In this document: positions 1 to 8,957 of the stretch, in pieces
Layout of the letters: each line of letters begins with the position of its first letter
How positions within the stretch are numbered: position 1 is the first letter of the stretch
Source: Gemmata massiliana
Lineage (GTDB): Bacteria > Planctomycetota > Planctomycetia > Gemmatales > Gemmataceae
NCBI RefSeq assembly: GCF_901538265.1
Contig: NZ_LR593886.1
Coordinates: 5,167,738 to 5,231,737 of the forward strand
Length of the DNA: 64,000 nt
Direction of reading: 5' to 3'
The notes under the pieces: model-generated
What the model saw: only the letters and a program-made list of their open reading frames with translations
The model's database searches: none
What the model was told of the DNA's origin: nothing
Made by a program: the position numbers and the translations under genes

Positions 1-798
1 GCGTCTCGGACACATCGAAACTGACCCAGCCGTAAGGCGGGAGAAACGCTTCGAGTTTACAGTGGCACGGCAGGTTCTTCGGGAACAGGTGCAGCCCGTA
101 GCACACGCGCGTCGGTAACCCGAGCGAGCGCCCGAGACTCGCGCACAGCCCGTGGTAATCGCTGCAATCGCCGCGTTTCTTGACGAGGGCGTGTTCCGAA
201 CTGGCTACAAGTGACGTGTTCGAGTGGTCGTAAGTGAGGTTGTCAGTCGCCCAGGCCATGATCTCGTTCAGTTCCGCGAGCGGGTTCGGCTTGTCGCCCG
301 CGATCTGCCCTGCGAGCTTTTTGAATCGGTCGTCGACCACAACGCGCGACTCGCTCCGGCGGTACGGGTCGAACACCGCGGGCCACTTCTCCACGCGCGT
401 GACCTTCACCGGGTCCACGTCCCAGCGCTGTTCCCAGACGGTCGCGCGGAAGGTGTGCGAGATGATTTGCGCCCCTTGTGGGTTCGGGAACTCGAAGTAA
501 GCAAACGTGTTGCCGAACACGGATTCGGTGTGCGTCGTGGGCTTCACTTCGACCGGGAACGTCGCGAACGTGCCGGGTTTAACCTCCTGCCCCTGATCCG
601 ACAGCGGGACCGGCACCCACACACGGAGCACCTTTGTGCCCTGCGGCGCGGTCACAATGACGCGAAAATCGATGTCGTAAGTGACCGGGTTGAGGCGCGT
701 TGCGGTCGATGGCTGGTTCGGGTCGGGATTAGCCGCACGCGCAAACGCGGGCAGGAGCGCAGCGAGCACGACCACGGCACACGTTGCTCGTAACATCT
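1..798 (-). CDS. Transglutaminase-like domain protein, secreted (C-terminus beyond window)
   Basis: The reading frame opens at the ATG ending at 798 and runs off the left edge, so 266 codons are visible. A signal peptide is clear (hydrophobic VVVLAALLPAF, cleavage near AARA-AN). The C-terminal half has the transglutaminase-like/cysteine-protease core: Cys211 in RGDCSDYHGLC, His245 in PCHCKLEAFLPPYGW and Asp261 in SFDVSE, the usual C-H-D order and spacing. The segment before it (about residues 35-140) is a beta-rich region as found in front of such domains. A periplasmic protease or cross-linking role is inferred from the family only. It is the last gene of a long minus-strand series and sits about 110 bp after the first AhpD-like gene. 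Confidence 0.85.
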
Positions 799-905
799 TC
801 GCTCCCGGCTGTTCGTCAACGAAAACACACCGTCAGTAGAACAAAAGACCCCGCGGCACGCGAAAGGAATCGTGTGCCGCGGGGTGAAACGGAACTGTGT
901 TCCTC

Positions 906-2288
906 TTACTTCTCCAACTGGAGCCCGGCGGACTCGGTGATGCGGTCGAAGGACGCGCGGGTGGTCACGTAGCTGATGAGCTGCACCACGTCGCGCGGAC
1001 CGACCAGTTTCACCGCCGCGGCCACGTCGTCGTCCGTCAACACGACCGGCGACGCGGCCAACTTCTTCGCGAGCGTGAACTGCGCGCGTTCGGCCGCGGT
1101 GTAGTCCTTCCACTCGCCGTCGAGCTTGTAAACCTGATCTTCCGACTGCCCGAGCGCGATCAGGCGCTGCTTCGCCAGCCCGGTCGCGTACGACGCGCGG
1201 TCCTGGCGCGCGACGATCCAGGACACCTGGGCCTTGAGGAGCGGCTTCAGGTCGCCCTTCTCGTCCGCGCTCACTTGGCTCGCGACCCGGGCCTTACCCT
1301 GGACCGGGAACGTCGCGAGCAGCCGGACCCATTGCGGCGCGTCACCCTTGGGGAAGTCGTCCGGCACGATCGCGCGGGCCTTGTCCTGATCCACCAGTGG
1401 GAGCCGGGGCTTGCGGGCACGGGCCTTTTCGAGTTCCTTCTCCACCACGTCACGCGGTTCCAGTTCGGGCCGGCGGCAAATCGTCTGGCGCGTGGGTTCG
1501 CCGGTCTTCGCGTCGATCGTGAGCGGCGCGACTTTCGTGACGAGGGTCTTGTTCTTCTCCGCGGTCGGAGTGAGGTAGGTGTGCTTCGCGGTCGGGTCGG
1601 CCGGCTCTTTACCTCCGAAGCCGCCACCGCCCTGCGATTGCGGCACGCCCGCGCCCTCTTTCCACCGGTTGATGGCGTTATTACCCGCCATCGAGAGGAT
1701 CATTTCCAGGATTTCTACGTCCTTGTAGTGCTTCCGCAGCCCGTCAATGTCCGCGTCGTTGAGCCGGTTCGGTTCGTAGGTGAACTTCCGCGCGAACGCG
1801 AACGCGGCTTGTTGGGCCTCGGTGAAACTCTTCCAGTCCCCGTCGAGGGCTGCGATTTCGTCCTCTTTCTGCCCGGCGCGGAGCAATTTGCTCTCCTGGT
1901 GGCCCTGGCAGTACTGGCAGTTGTTGGTGCGGCACACGATCCAGAACAGTTGCACCTTGAAGGTGTTGTCCAGCGTGGCTTCAGTGCCCGAGGGACCGAA
2001 GCTGAAGCCACTGCCACCACGTCCGTCGCCGCTGTTGGGCATGTAGTGGTAGCGGAGCCGGCCCTCGTAGCCCTGACCGCGGTCGCCGAGCTTCTTCTTG
2101 TCTTCCTCGGTCAGTTCCGGGAGCGGGATGCGCGGCTTGCGGAGCTTCATGTCTTCGAGGTACTGCTTCATCTCCGGGCGCGTGAGCGGGATGGGCAGCG
2201 GCGCGTCCGTCGGCTTGGGATCGGCCGCGAACACGGAGTCGAACGGGACGAAAATCAGTCCCGTTAAGAGTGCGAGCGCGAAACGCAT
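906..2288 (-). CDS. Secreted AhpD-like / carboxymuconolactone decarboxylase-family protein, two domains (copy A)
   Basis: This 460-aa protein starts with a signal peptide (MRFALALLTGLIFVPF, cleavage near VFA-AD). Residues about 105-210 match the AhpD-like fold: FKVQLFWIVCRTNNCQYC carries a C124-x2-C127 pair followed by GHQ, the redox motif of alkylhydroperoxidase-type domains. A second domain (about residues 320-460) repeats the pattern but has DRASYATGLA where the cysteines should be, so it looks catalytically dead. It is a paralogue of the protein at 3842-5125, with the same two-domain layout. It follows a small lipoprotein and a DUF1559 pseudopilin on the same strand, so all three are probably co-expressed. 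The physiological substrate is unknown; a peroxidase-like thiol function is inferred from the CxxC only. Confidence 0.8.
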   Translation of the reverse strand: MRFALALLTGLIFVPFDSVFAADPKPTDAPLPIPLTRPEMKQYLEDMKLRKPRIPLPELTEEDKKKLGDRGQGYEGRLRYHYMPNSGDGRGGSGFSFGPSGTEATLDNTFKVQLFWIVCRTNNCQYCQGHQESKLLRAGQKEDEIAALDGDWKSFTEAQQAAFAFARKFTYEPNRLNDADIDGLRKHYKDVEILEMILSMAGNNAINRWKEGAGVPQSQGGGGFGGKEPADPTAKHTYLTPTAEKNKTLVTKVAPLTIDAKTGEPTRQTICRRPELEPRDVVEKELEKARARKPRLPLVDQDKARAIVPDDFPKGDAPQWVRLLATFPVQGKARVASQVSADEKGDLKPLLKAQVSWIVARQDRASYATGLAKQRLIALGQSEDQVYKLDGEWKDYTAAERAQFTLAKKLAASPVVLTDDDVAAAVKLVGPRDVVQLISYVTTRASFDRITESAGLQLEK

Positions 2289-2339
2289 TGTCGGTTCCTC
2301 GGGGTGAAAGAGAGGGAGGAGGGCGTCAATGATCCGGGG

Positions 2340-2711
2340 CTACTCGTTGCGAACGACGACAGTCGATGACCCGATTCCGACGGTGTAATTCACCTTCTTT
2401 TCCTGGGTCCGACCATCGGCGCGGGTCAAAGAGAGTTTCACGGTCAGGACCAGGTCGACACCGGCCCGACTATCCTCATCGGCGATCTCGTAACTGGTCA
2501 ACTTGCTCCCGGAACTCCAGTCCGGATCACGAGCGGTTACAGACGGGGAGCCGCTCTTCAGTTCTTCGACGGTGCCGCCCTGTTTCCAGGTGTCCAGCAC
2601 CCGTTTCATTACCTCGCGCCCCTTCGTGGAATCAGTTTGAGGCGGGAGTGACGAATCACATCCCATCGCGGCGATGCAAACGATCGCCGGGACCAGCAGG
2701 ATCGAGCGCAT
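2340..2711 (-). CDS. Small lipoprotein, paralogue of 5122-5508 (copy A)
   Basis: This 123-aa protein has a lipoprotein signal peptide ending in the lipobox CIAAMGC (Cys18). The mature part aligns with the lipoprotein of the second module: VLDTWKQGGTVEELKSGSP here against [19 protein letters not shown] there, then a conserved KLTSYEI/KLLSYKI strand and a beta-rich tail. It lies between a DUF1559 gene (62 bp upstream, separated by a strong hairpin) and the AhpD-like gene (51 bp downstream). The conserved position suggests a partner of those two proteins at the envelope. No catalytic motif is visible and the family is not one I can name. Confidence 0.75.
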   Translation of the reverse strand: MRSILLVPAIVCIAAMGCDSSLPPQTDSTKGREVMKRVLDTWKQGGTVEELKSGSPSVTARDPDWSSGSKLTSYEIADEDSRAGVDLVLTVKLSLTRADGRTQEKKVNYTVGIGSSTVVVRNE

Positions 2712-2736
2712 GGGAACTCGTAGTTGAGAGTGACGA

Positions 2737-2763
2737 CCCGCGCCCCGAGTTTCGGGGCGCGGG
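2737..2763. promoter_or_regulatory. Strong GC hairpin between pseudopilin and lipoprotein genes
   Basis: A perfect 12-bp stem (CCCGCGCCCCGA at 2737-2748 against its complement at 2752-2763) with a 3-nt loop sits 10 bp after the DUF1559 stop codon. It has no U-tract in the minus direction. It may protect or attenuate the transcript between the pseudopilin and the downstream lipoprotein and AhpD-like genes. Confidence 0.6.
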
Positions 2764-2772
2764 AGAAGTGTG

Positions 2773-3738
2773 TTAGTAGTTGCTGATGACTTCGCCCAAA
2801 GCGCGGCTGCCCAGCGCCCGCCAGGTGACGAGACTGATGTTGTTACTGACCGAGCGGACCGAGCCGTCGCACAACAGAACGTTCACGCCGTTGGTGTGCG
2901 CGCTACCGGCCAGCGTCGCGACGCGCCCACTCGGCTTCTTGCAGGACCGCTTGTTCGGCAAGTTCGTGTGGTAGTACGAAGAGTCCGAGTGCGAACCCTG
3001 GAGCCACTCCTGACCGATATCGGAGTTCGCCTGCCGCGAGAGGTCGGTGATGTCGAGCGAGTCGCAACTGGTGTTCCACCAGTCCGGGTTGTTCGGGTAG
3101 TCGTTCAAGAGGAACGTGTCGGACCGCTCCGTCACCGTCGTGTTGCTCCAGTCACCCTTCAGTTTCTCGCTCATCGCCGCGGTGTTCGACGTTCCGTCGG
3201 TGATGTCCGTGAGTTTCACGGTGCTGTTGTCCCAGAACGGGCCGTCGGCCGGCTGCATCCCGTAGTTGGACTTGCTCGGATCGGTGTCCGGGATGCCACT
3301 GTACAGGATGTTGTAGCCCTGGTTAAACCGGTAGTTGGTACCGGCCGAACCCGCCGGCACCGCGCTCTGCGGGTCGGACGGGCACAACAGGATCTTGATC
3401 TCGGCCACGCGCGCGGCGTTGTTCGCGGCGTTGTTCGCCTTAACACTGAAATTGAGCAGGTTGTAAACGTTCTGCTGCTCGACGTACGGGAGTAGGTAGG
3501 CCATCCCCGAGAACCCGTTCGAGTCCTTGCCCGGGGGCAGCCCGCCACGGGCGTCGTGGTGGCTGTGCAGCGCCAGTCCGAGTTGTTTCAAATTGTTCTG
3601 GCACTTCATGCGCGCGGCGGCCTCGCGCACTTTTTGGACCGCAGGGAGCAGCAAACCGATTAAAATCGCAATAATCGCAATAACGACGAGCAGTTCGATC
3701 AGGGTGAACCCTGATTTACGAGAGGTTGAGCGATTCAT
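2773..3738 (-). CDS. DUF1559 prepilin-type protein (copy A)
   Basis: This 321-aa protein begins with a basic leader and the class III pseudopilin motif: GF then [20 protein letters not shown], so prepilin peptidase should cut after the Gly and methylate the new N-terminus; the +5 Glu is present. The helix continues into [11 protein letters not shown], typical of DUF1559. The C-terminal H-X9-DG motif is visible in [17 protein letters not shown]. The family is expanded in planctomycetes and is thought to assemble through a type II secretion/type IV pilus-like machine. It is the first gene of a three-gene module with a lipoprotein and an AhpD-like protein. Confidence 0.93.
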   Translation of the reverse strand: MNRSTSRKSGFTLIELLVVIAIIAILIGLLLPAVQKVREAAARMKCQNNLKQLGLALHSHHDARGGLPPGKDSNGFSGMAYLLPYVEQQNVYNLLNFSVKANNAANNAARVAEIKILLCPSDPQSAVPAGSAGTNYRFNQGYNILYSGIPDTDPSKSNYGMQPADGPFWDNSTVKLTDITDGTSNTAAMSEKLKGDWSNTTVTERSDTFLLNDYPNNPDWWNTSCDSLDITDLSRQANSDIGQEWLQGSHSDSSYYHTNLPNKRSCKKPSGRVATLAGSAHTNGVNVLLCDGSVRSVSNNISLVTWRALGSRALGEVISNY

Positions 3739-3841
3739 GTTCCGTGCCCGAATGAGTTTATGATCGATATGAGACCCATAATCTGAACACCGGCGCGCGG
3801 ATCATTCGCGAGCCGGCAAGAATCACATCAGTAAAAGCGAC

Positions 3842-5125
3842 TCACTTGTCCAACGGGAGCCCGGCGACTTCCGTGACGCGGTCGAAGAACGCCGCGTTGC
3901 ACGTGTGGTAGAATATCTCCGCCACTTCCGCGTCCTTGAACGACTTGCGGCACCGTTCGACCATCTCGTCGGTCACCTTCCACGGGGCCACGGTGAGCGT
4001 CTCGGCCAGTACGAGCGCGGCCTGTTCCGCTTCGGGCAGATCCTTGCGGTCGCCGTCGAGCTTCCAGATGTCGTTTTCACTCACGCCGGCCTTCTTGAGC
4101 CGTTCTCGGGCGATCGCGAGAGCGTACCACGCGCGGTCGTTGCGGGCGGCCACCCACGCGATTTCGGCTTTCAATTTCGCACTGAGAGCACCCTTCTCCA
4201 TCCCCGCACGCAGCCCCTCGACGCGCCCCTTCGTCGACTTCGGGAACGTGGCGAGCAGTGATGCCCAGTTGGGTGCCGTACCGTTGGCCCACACTTCGGC
4301 CGTTGCCTTCGCGTCGGCCAGCGGGAGCGTCGCGGTGCGCTTTTCCTTCCAGATCGCCTCGACCTTGTCACGCGCTTCGAGCGACGGGCGCGCGGCCAAC
4401 TTGACCGGCGCGACCGTGGTGGTCTGCTTGGCGTACTTGTCCGAGGTCGGGGTCTTAAAGGTGCTGAAATCGGCCCGGATATCGTCCTTCTTGAACCGCG
4501 CGCCGTCGGTCTCGGCCGGGATGTTCAGCCCGTCGGTCCAGCGGTTCGTCGAGTTGTACCCGGCGACCGTGACGAGGATCTCCGCGACTTGCGTGGCGGT
4601 GTAGTGCTTTTTGAGCGCCTCGACGTCGGTCGCGGTGACGAGGTGCGGGGTGTGCGTGAGTTTCCGGGTGAACTCGTACGCGGCCCGTTCCTTCGGGGTC
4701 GCCTCGCGCCAGTCGCCGTCGAGGGCGGCGATGTCGTTGTCACTCACCCCGGCCCCGAGGAGCTTGTACTCCTGGTGGCCGAGGCAGTAGTAACAGTTGT
4801 TCGCCCGGGACGCGATCCAGAACAGTTTCACCTTGAACGTGTTGTCCAGGGTCATCGCCGGGTCCGCGTCGCGCCCGGGAGTCGTCCCTGCGGGGCGGGT
4901 TTCGCGGAGTTCGGCCGGCAGGTAGTAGGCCCGGAACGCGCCGTTGTTGACGCGCGCGAGCGGGTTCGTCGGGTCGGCCGGGGGCATCGGCAACCGCGGG
5001 GTCGCTTTTTTGTGCTTCTCCAGGAGCGCCTTTTCCTCGTCGCGGGTCAGGCCGACGGGCTTGGACGTTTCTGGCGGCTCGGCCCCCGGCGCCGAGAGAG
5101 CGAGCGCGAGTGTGAGAGTCATCAT
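3842..5125 (-). CDS. Secreted AhpD-like / carboxymuconolactone decarboxylase-family protein, two domains (copy B)
   Basis: This 427-aa paralogue of the 906-2288 protein has a short signal sequence ([15 protein letters not shown]). Domain 1 carries FKVKLFWIASRANNCYYCLG with C111-x2-C114 followed by GHQ. Domain 2 again lacks the cysteines (NDRAWYALAIARERL), so loss of the second CxxC predates the duplication. Its ATG overlaps the stop of the upstream lipoprotein gene as ATGA (5122-5125), a strong sign of translational coupling. The thiol chemistry is inferred from the family; the substrate is unknown. It ends about 100 bp before the next DUF1559 gene. Confidence 0.8.
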   Translation of the reverse strand: MMTLTLALALSAPGAEPPETSKPVGLTRDEEKALLEKHKKATPRLPMPPADPTNPLARVNNGAFRAYYLPAELRETRPAGTTPGRDADPAMTLDNTFKVKLFWIASRANNCYYCLGHQEYKLLGAGVSDNDIAALDGDWREATPKERAAYEFTRKLTHTPHLVTATDVEALKKHYTATQVAEILVTVAGYNSTNRWTDGLNIPAETDGARFKKDDIRADFSTFKTPTSDKYAKQTTTVAPVKLAARPSLEARDKVEAIWKEKRTATLPLADAKATAEVWANGTAPNWASLLATFPKSTKGRVEGLRAGMEKGALSAKLKAEIAWVAARNDRAWYALAIARERLKKAGVSENDIWKLDGDRKDLPEAEQAALVLAETLTVAPWKVTDEMVERCRKSFKDAEVAEIFYHTCNAAFFDRVTEVAGLPLDK

Positions 5126-5508
5126 GGCTGACGGTCCTCGCGTGTGACTGCGTATTTGGGTTCGGTGACGACGGCGTAGGCGACCTTTTTCGGGGGCCGC
5201 GTGGTGCCGGACTTGTCCTGCATGGTCAGGGTGACGACGTAACTGTAGCCGGTCCCGTTTTCGCGCGGGTCGCCCTCGATCTTGTAACTGAGCAGCTTGG
5301 TTCCCCGGTTCAGGTCGTCATCGAGGAACTGGACCGGCGGCGAGGCCGCGGTGAGTTCCTGGAACGTCTTACCGGCCGCCCATCCGTCGAGCGCCGCAGT
5401 AAGTGCGGTTCGGGATGATTCGGGAGTGGCGGCCATCGGAAGCGCTTGGGGACCGCCGCACCCGGACGAACCGAGTGCGGCGATTAGCAGAATCGCGTAC
5501 TTGCGCAT
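5122..5508 (-). CDS. Small lipoprotein, paralogue of 2340-2711 (copy B)
   Basis: The chosen start is the ATG at 5508, because it gives a clean lipoprotein signal ([17 protein letters not shown], lipid Cys17); a longer frame exists but lies inside the DUF1559 gene. The 128-aa product aligns with the 2340-2711 lipoprotein over the mature part ([17 protein letters not shown], then [10 protein letters not shown]). It overlaps the end of the DUF1559 gene upstream by 25 bp and shares ATGA with the AhpD-like gene downstream, so this copy of the module is tightly coupled, unlike copy A, which has spacers. The function is unknown. Confidence 0.75.
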   Translation of the reverse strand: MRKYAILLIAALGSSGCGGPQALPMAATPESSRTALTAALDGWAAGKTFQELTAASPPVQFLDDDLNRGTKLLSYKIEGDPRENGTGYSYVVTLTMQDKSGTTRPPKKVAYAVVTEPKYAVTREDRQP

Positions 5509-6503
5509 GGTCTGATCCTTTGGGTGGGGCACTGGTTGGCGAGCACTTCGCCCCCGGCCATCGAACCCATCCCGCGCCAGGTCGCGAGCTGAATCGAGTT
5601 GTTCACGAACCGGACCGACCCGTCGCACATGGCGAGGTTCACGCCGTTGGTGTGCGTGCTGCGGGCCGCGGTTCCGATGCGCCCGCCCGGGTACATGCAG
5701 GACCGCGAGTTCGGCGGGCCGACGTGGAAGTAGACCGTCGTGGAGTGGTACCCGTAGATCCACGGGGCGCCCGTGTTGTACATCCCGTTGTACTGTGCGT
5801 TTTGGTAGCCCACCGATTCGCACATCTGAACCGCTTCGTCCGCGGTCGCCGGGTACAGGCCCACCGACTGCCCGAGCCGCTGCGTGTTGTGGGGCGAGAA
5901 CGCACCGGCGTTGAAGCTGCCCACCGGGTGCTCACTGACCATCGCGGTGTTGCTGGTACCGTCGGTGATGGCCGTGATCTTGGTCGCGCTGTTGACGAAG
6001 AACGGGCCGTTCGGCGTCGGGAACCCGTAGTTCGTGTTCGACGGGTCGGTGGACGGCAGGCCCCAGAGGATGCCGCTGCCCTGGTTCACGCGGTAGTTGT
6101 TCTGCGCCCACGCGGCCGGCACGGAACTGGCCGAGTCGGACGGGCAGACGAAGGTCTTGATCTTCGTGGCCGCGGCGGTCGCGTTCGCGGCATTGTCATA
6201 CGGAAGGGTGAAATTAATTAGTTTGTAGACGTTGTCCTGTTCGATGTAGGGCAGGATGTAGGCGTGGGCCGAGAAATTGTTGTTGTCCCGGGCCGCGGGG
6301 AGCTTATTGACCGCATCGTGGTACGAGTGTAGCGCGATGGCCATTTGCTTGAGGTTGTTCGAGCACTGCATGCGCGCGGCGGCCTCGCGCACCTTCTGAA
6401 CCGCCGGGAGGAGCAAACCGATGAGAATCGCGATAATGGCAATTACGACCAGCAGTTCGATCAGCGTGAAACCCGCTTTACGGCGGGAAAATGAGCGCGT
6501 CAT
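5484..6503 (-). CDS. DUF1559 prepilin-type protein (copy B)
   Basis: This 339-aa protein has the same architecture as copy A: basic leader [12 protein letters not shown], then [20 protein letters not shown] with the +5 Glu, [11 protein letters not shown], and the C-terminal H-X9-DG motif ([17 protein letters not shown]). After the usual GGEVLANQ ending the frame continues for about 16 residues into the start of the next gene, probably a recent loss of the original stop codon, because the tail ([15 protein letters not shown]) is unlike the family. The overlap with the downstream lipoprotein gene is 25 bp. Confidence 0.92.
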   Translation of the reverse strand: MTRSFSRRKAGFTLIELLVVIAIIAILIGLLLPAVQKVREAAARMQCSNNLKQMAIALHSYHDAVNKLPAARDNNNFSAHAYILPYIEQDNVYKLINFTLPYDNAANATAAATKIKTFVCPSDSASSVPAAWAQNNYRVNQGSGILWGLPSTDPSNTNYGFPTPNGPFFVNSATKITAITDGTSNTAMVSEHPVGSFNAGAFSPHNTQRLGQSVGLYPATADEAVQMCESVGYQNAQYNGMYNTGAPWIYGYHSTTVYFHVGPPNSRSCMYPGGRIGTAARSTHTNGVNLAMCDGSVRFVNNSIQLATWRGMGSMAGGEVLANQCPTQRIRPCASTRFC

Positions 6504-6617
6504 TGTTAAGGCTCTGTCTTGAGGAAATTACGTTTCTAAAAGCCGCCTGGCGAACGTGCGGCCCTTCAGGTCGAACGCGGGGTCGAGTGGGGTGGTGTTA
6601 TCCGCCCCGCGCAGCTG

Positions 6618-7181
6618 TCATTTCTTAGCCGGACCCGAGAGCTTGATTTCGCCCAAATCGTTCCCCCCCGGTTTGACTTCAAACGTCAACTCGGACGTAT
6701 CGACTTTCTCGTACTTGTCGGGAATCGAAACGTACTTCGTTCCCACTTTCGCGCCGTCCGGGTCGCCCCCACTGGTCTTCGTGAAAGCATCGGAAGACGG
6801 GGGCCGGGCCGAGTCCTTCTTTGAGCTGTCCTTGGCCCACGCGGGCGGGCCACCTTTTTGGCCCGGCGGGGGGCCGGAACCGCTGGGTTGATCCTTCGGC
6901 CGCGGCTTGAACGCCGCAGTCTGAACAGCAACTTTGACCTTACCGACCGGGGCCTGAGCTTTGAACGTCCCGTCCGGACCGAGCGGACCGCCGCCCGTGA
7001 GGGTCGAGTCGTCAGCAGACACAAAATAGACCGTACCGGCGGTGACCGGTTCGCCGTTGAGCGTCACCTTGCCGGTGACCTCGGCCGACTCGCGCCGGCT
7101 ACAGGAACTGATCAGCACGGCCGCCGCGCACAAAAATGCGCCCGGGACGATTCGCAAACGGAGCCACGCGACACGGGGCAT
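6618..7181 (-). CDS. Lipoprotein with carboxypeptidase-regulatory/transthyretin-like domain
   Basis: This 187-aa protein has an N-terminal signal ending in the lipobox LISSC (Cys27). The mature start, EVTGKVTLNGEPVTAGTVYF, is the typical first strand pair of the carboxypeptidase-regulatory-like (Ig/transthyretin) domain found in many planctomycete lipoproteins. The middle is rich in Pro, Gly and Lys (about residues 85-130) and is probably disordered. The end returns to beta strands (GTKYVSIPDKYEKVDTSELT). It follows the DUF1559 gene at 7277-8221 on the same strand, with GC palindromes between them. Surface binding or structural roles are inferred; no enzyme motif is present. Confidence 0.8.
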   Translation of the reverse strand: MPRVAWLRLRIVPGAFLCAAAVLISSCSRRESAEVTGKVTLNGEPVTAGTVYFVSADDSTLTGGGPLGPDGTFKAQAPVGKVKVAVQTAAFKPRPKDQPSGSGPPPGQKGGPPAWAKDSSKKDSARPPSSDAFTKTSGGDPDGAKVGTKYVSIPDKYEKVDTSELTFEVKPGGNDLGEIKLSGPAKK

Positions 7182-7220
7182 GAACAGGCACCTCCTTTAG
7201 AGTAATGGGGACACAATCGC

Positions 7221-7265
7221 GCGGGGCGCGGAGCCCCGCGGCGCGGCGGCCGGCCGCCGCGCCGC
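7221..7265. repeat. GC hairpin plus 28-bp perfect palindrome
   Basis: Two inverted repeats are packed between the DUF1559 stop (7277) and the next gene start (7181). GCGGGGC at 7221-7227 pairs with GCCCCGC at 7233-7239, and 7238-7265 is a perfect 28-bp palindrome (half-site GCGGCGCGGCGGCC). They share two bases, so both cannot fold fully at once. The placement matches the hairpin at 2737-2763. Confidence 0.65.
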
Positions 7266-7276
7266 AGAACCACGGG

Positions 7277-8221
7277 TTAGAAGTTCGGAATCACCTGACC
7301 GTCGGACGGCAGGAGGAGGAGCCCCATCGTGGTGCGGTTGATGCTGTAGGGGATCGTCCGGACGCTGCCGTCGCCCATCAGGAACGGGCACCCGCTGGAG
7401 TGCGGGCTGCCCCATGAATTGTTGTGGTTGTAGTTATTGGTTCCGTAGATCCCGTCCTGGGCCAGCGTCCGGGCCTGGTCGTTCCAGAAGCCCGCGTTCG
7501 GCAGCCCACCGGAGAGCCCTTCCCAGAACGCCCCGCGGCAGGTGCCACCGGCCCCACCGAAGTTCACGGTTTCGTCCCAGTCCCACCCGTTCCGCGGCGT
7601 CCGCTGAGTGGTTTGGAGCGCCTTGGTGCCGACCACGATCGTGTTCGACGACCCGTCACTGATCGACTGCACGGACAGGTTCGACGTCACCTGCCCCTTC
7701 CGCATCGCCCAGTCCTGGAAGTCGGTGATCACGTTCCAGTTGCCGGCGTAGTCGGTAACCGGCCCGATGGCGGTCGTTACCGGCCCCAGCGCGACCGGGT
7801 ATTGCGCCGTCCCGACCCAGTTCGAGTCACCATTGTTGCCGTTCACCGCGATGCCGGAGCCGCCCCGGGCCGGGTCCACAAACGTTTTAACAGCCACCTG
7901 ACCGTTGTAATTCTTGTACAGGTTGTCCTGCTCAATGTGCGGGAGGATCTTGTACGCCCACGAACTGACCCACGCCGTGTTCGGGGCGTTGTACGCGCCC
8001 CACAAACCGTTGTTCGGCAGGCCCCCGCTCGTGTCGTTGAAACCGTGCAGGGCGATCCCGATTTGTTTCAGGTTGTTTTGAGACTGTGTCCGGGCCGCGG
8101 CCTCGCGCACCTTCTGCACGGCCGGTAGGAGCAGCCCGATCAGGATCGCGATGATCGCGATGACGACGAGAAGTTCGATCAGCGTGAAACCCGCTTTACG
8201 GCGGGAAAATGAACGCATCAT
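7277..8221 (-). CDS. DUF1559 prepilin-type protein (third copy)
   Basis: The start is placed at 8221 ([12 protein letters not shown]) because the leader then matches the sister gene at 6503; an upstream extension in the same frame is not pilin-like. The 314-aa product has the prepilin motif ([20 protein letters not shown]), [10 protein letters not shown], and a C-terminal motif varied from the sisters: HSSGCPFLMGDGSVRTI, still H-X9-DG. The central part is more diverged than copies A and B are from each other. It heads a two-gene unit with the lipoprotein at 6618-7181. Confidence 0.92.
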   Translation of the reverse strand: MMRSFSRRKAGFTLIELLVVIAIIAILIGLLLPAVQKVREAAARTQSQNNLKQIGIALHGFNDTSGGLPNNGLWGAYNAPNTAWVSSWAYKILPHIEQDNLYKNYNGQVAVKTFVDPARGGSGIAVNGNNGDSNWVGTAQYPVALGPVTTAIGPVTDYAGNWNVITDFQDWAMRKGQVTSNLSVQSISDGSSNTIVVGTKALQTTQRTPRNGWDWDETVNFGGAGGTCRGAFWEGLSGGLPNAGFWNDQARTLAQDGIYGTNNYNHNNSWGSPHSSGCPFLMGDGSVRTIPYSINRTTMGLLLLPSDGQVIPNF

Positions 8222-8277
8222 AATTAAAAACTCGGTCTGGAGAATGAATACGAGTACACCAACGCCACGCGATTCGA

Positions 8278-8300
8278 GCGCACCCGCGTGGCGGGTGCGC
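8278..8300 (-). terminator. Probable terminator hairpin
   Basis: GCGCACCCGC (8278-8287) pairs perfectly with 8291-8300 around a 3-nt loop. It lies between the stop of the minus-strand gene at 8426-8824 and the start of the third DUF1559 gene, so it probably separates the two transcripts. There is no clear U-tract. Confidence 0.45.
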
Positions 8301-8425
8301 CATGAATTTGCTCGGAAGTTACGACAAGGAGCGCCCGTCAACTCAGATGGGAACACTAACGGGCTGTACGTACCGGCGCCGGCGGTGCCGAGCGCGGGGG
8401 CGCACAGTGGGCGCAGTTGACGGAT

Positions 8426-8824
8426 CTAACCGAGGCGCGGGGGGTGAAAGACCGAGGATGCCCGGTGGATCGGGCGCGGAAATGACAAATCGCGATCAAG
8501 AAACGCCCCGGGGGTATCTGCCCCGAACGCGATGAAGCACCGCACCTGGTCCTTCGCCTGCGTTAGAACAGGTGCGACCGGAGGTACGGGAAGCGAATCG
8601 CGCAACGGGGCGCCGGAGCAGTTTGGTCCTTGGCACGGTACCGGCATCGAGTTGGAACGCTCACTCGATTCCGTTTGTGACGACAGATCCGACACGAGAA
8701 GTGGCGAAAATCCTCCCGACGAATGCCCCCCACACCGGGCTTCGGCCCGGTTCGGAGACAGGCAGGCAAGCGCAATCAGCGCAATGCCCCACCCGCAACG
8801 GCGGAGGAGAAAGGGAGAGATCAT
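8426..8824 (-). CDS. Small secreted protein with CxGPxC motif
   Basis: This 132-aa frame begins with a plausible signal peptide (CGWGIALIALACLSPNRAEA). The mature part is Ser/Pro-rich and contains PVPCQGPNCSGAP, a Cys-Gln-Gly-Pro-Asn-Cys motif in a proline context. I do not recognise a defined domain. It stands alone on the minus strand between the response regulator and the pseudopilin block. Support is the signal peptide, the organised cysteine motif and the lack of any better frame; expression is unproven. Confidence 0.5.
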   Translation of the reverse strand: MISPFLLRRCGWGIALIALACLSPNRAEARCGGHSSGGFSPLLVSDLSSQTESSERSNSMPVPCQGPNCSGAPLRDSLPVPPVAPVLTQAKDQVRCFIAFGADTPGAFLDRDLSFPRPIHRASSVFHPPRLG

Positions 8825-8957
8825 CGTCTTCTTACGAGAATTACTTGCACCGCAAATCTAGCCAGAACCCGGACGAGATACAACTAGAAATTCGTCTACG
8901 CCTCCAATTCTCTGGTTGCGATCCCTTCCTGACCTGTCGGAGTTCCCGGCTATCAGC

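Noticed and set aside
897-2267. 456-aa plus-strand open frame
   Set aside because: It is the antisense shadow of the AhpD-like gene, which has a signal peptide and CxxC motif; the shadow has neither domain nor ribosome site.
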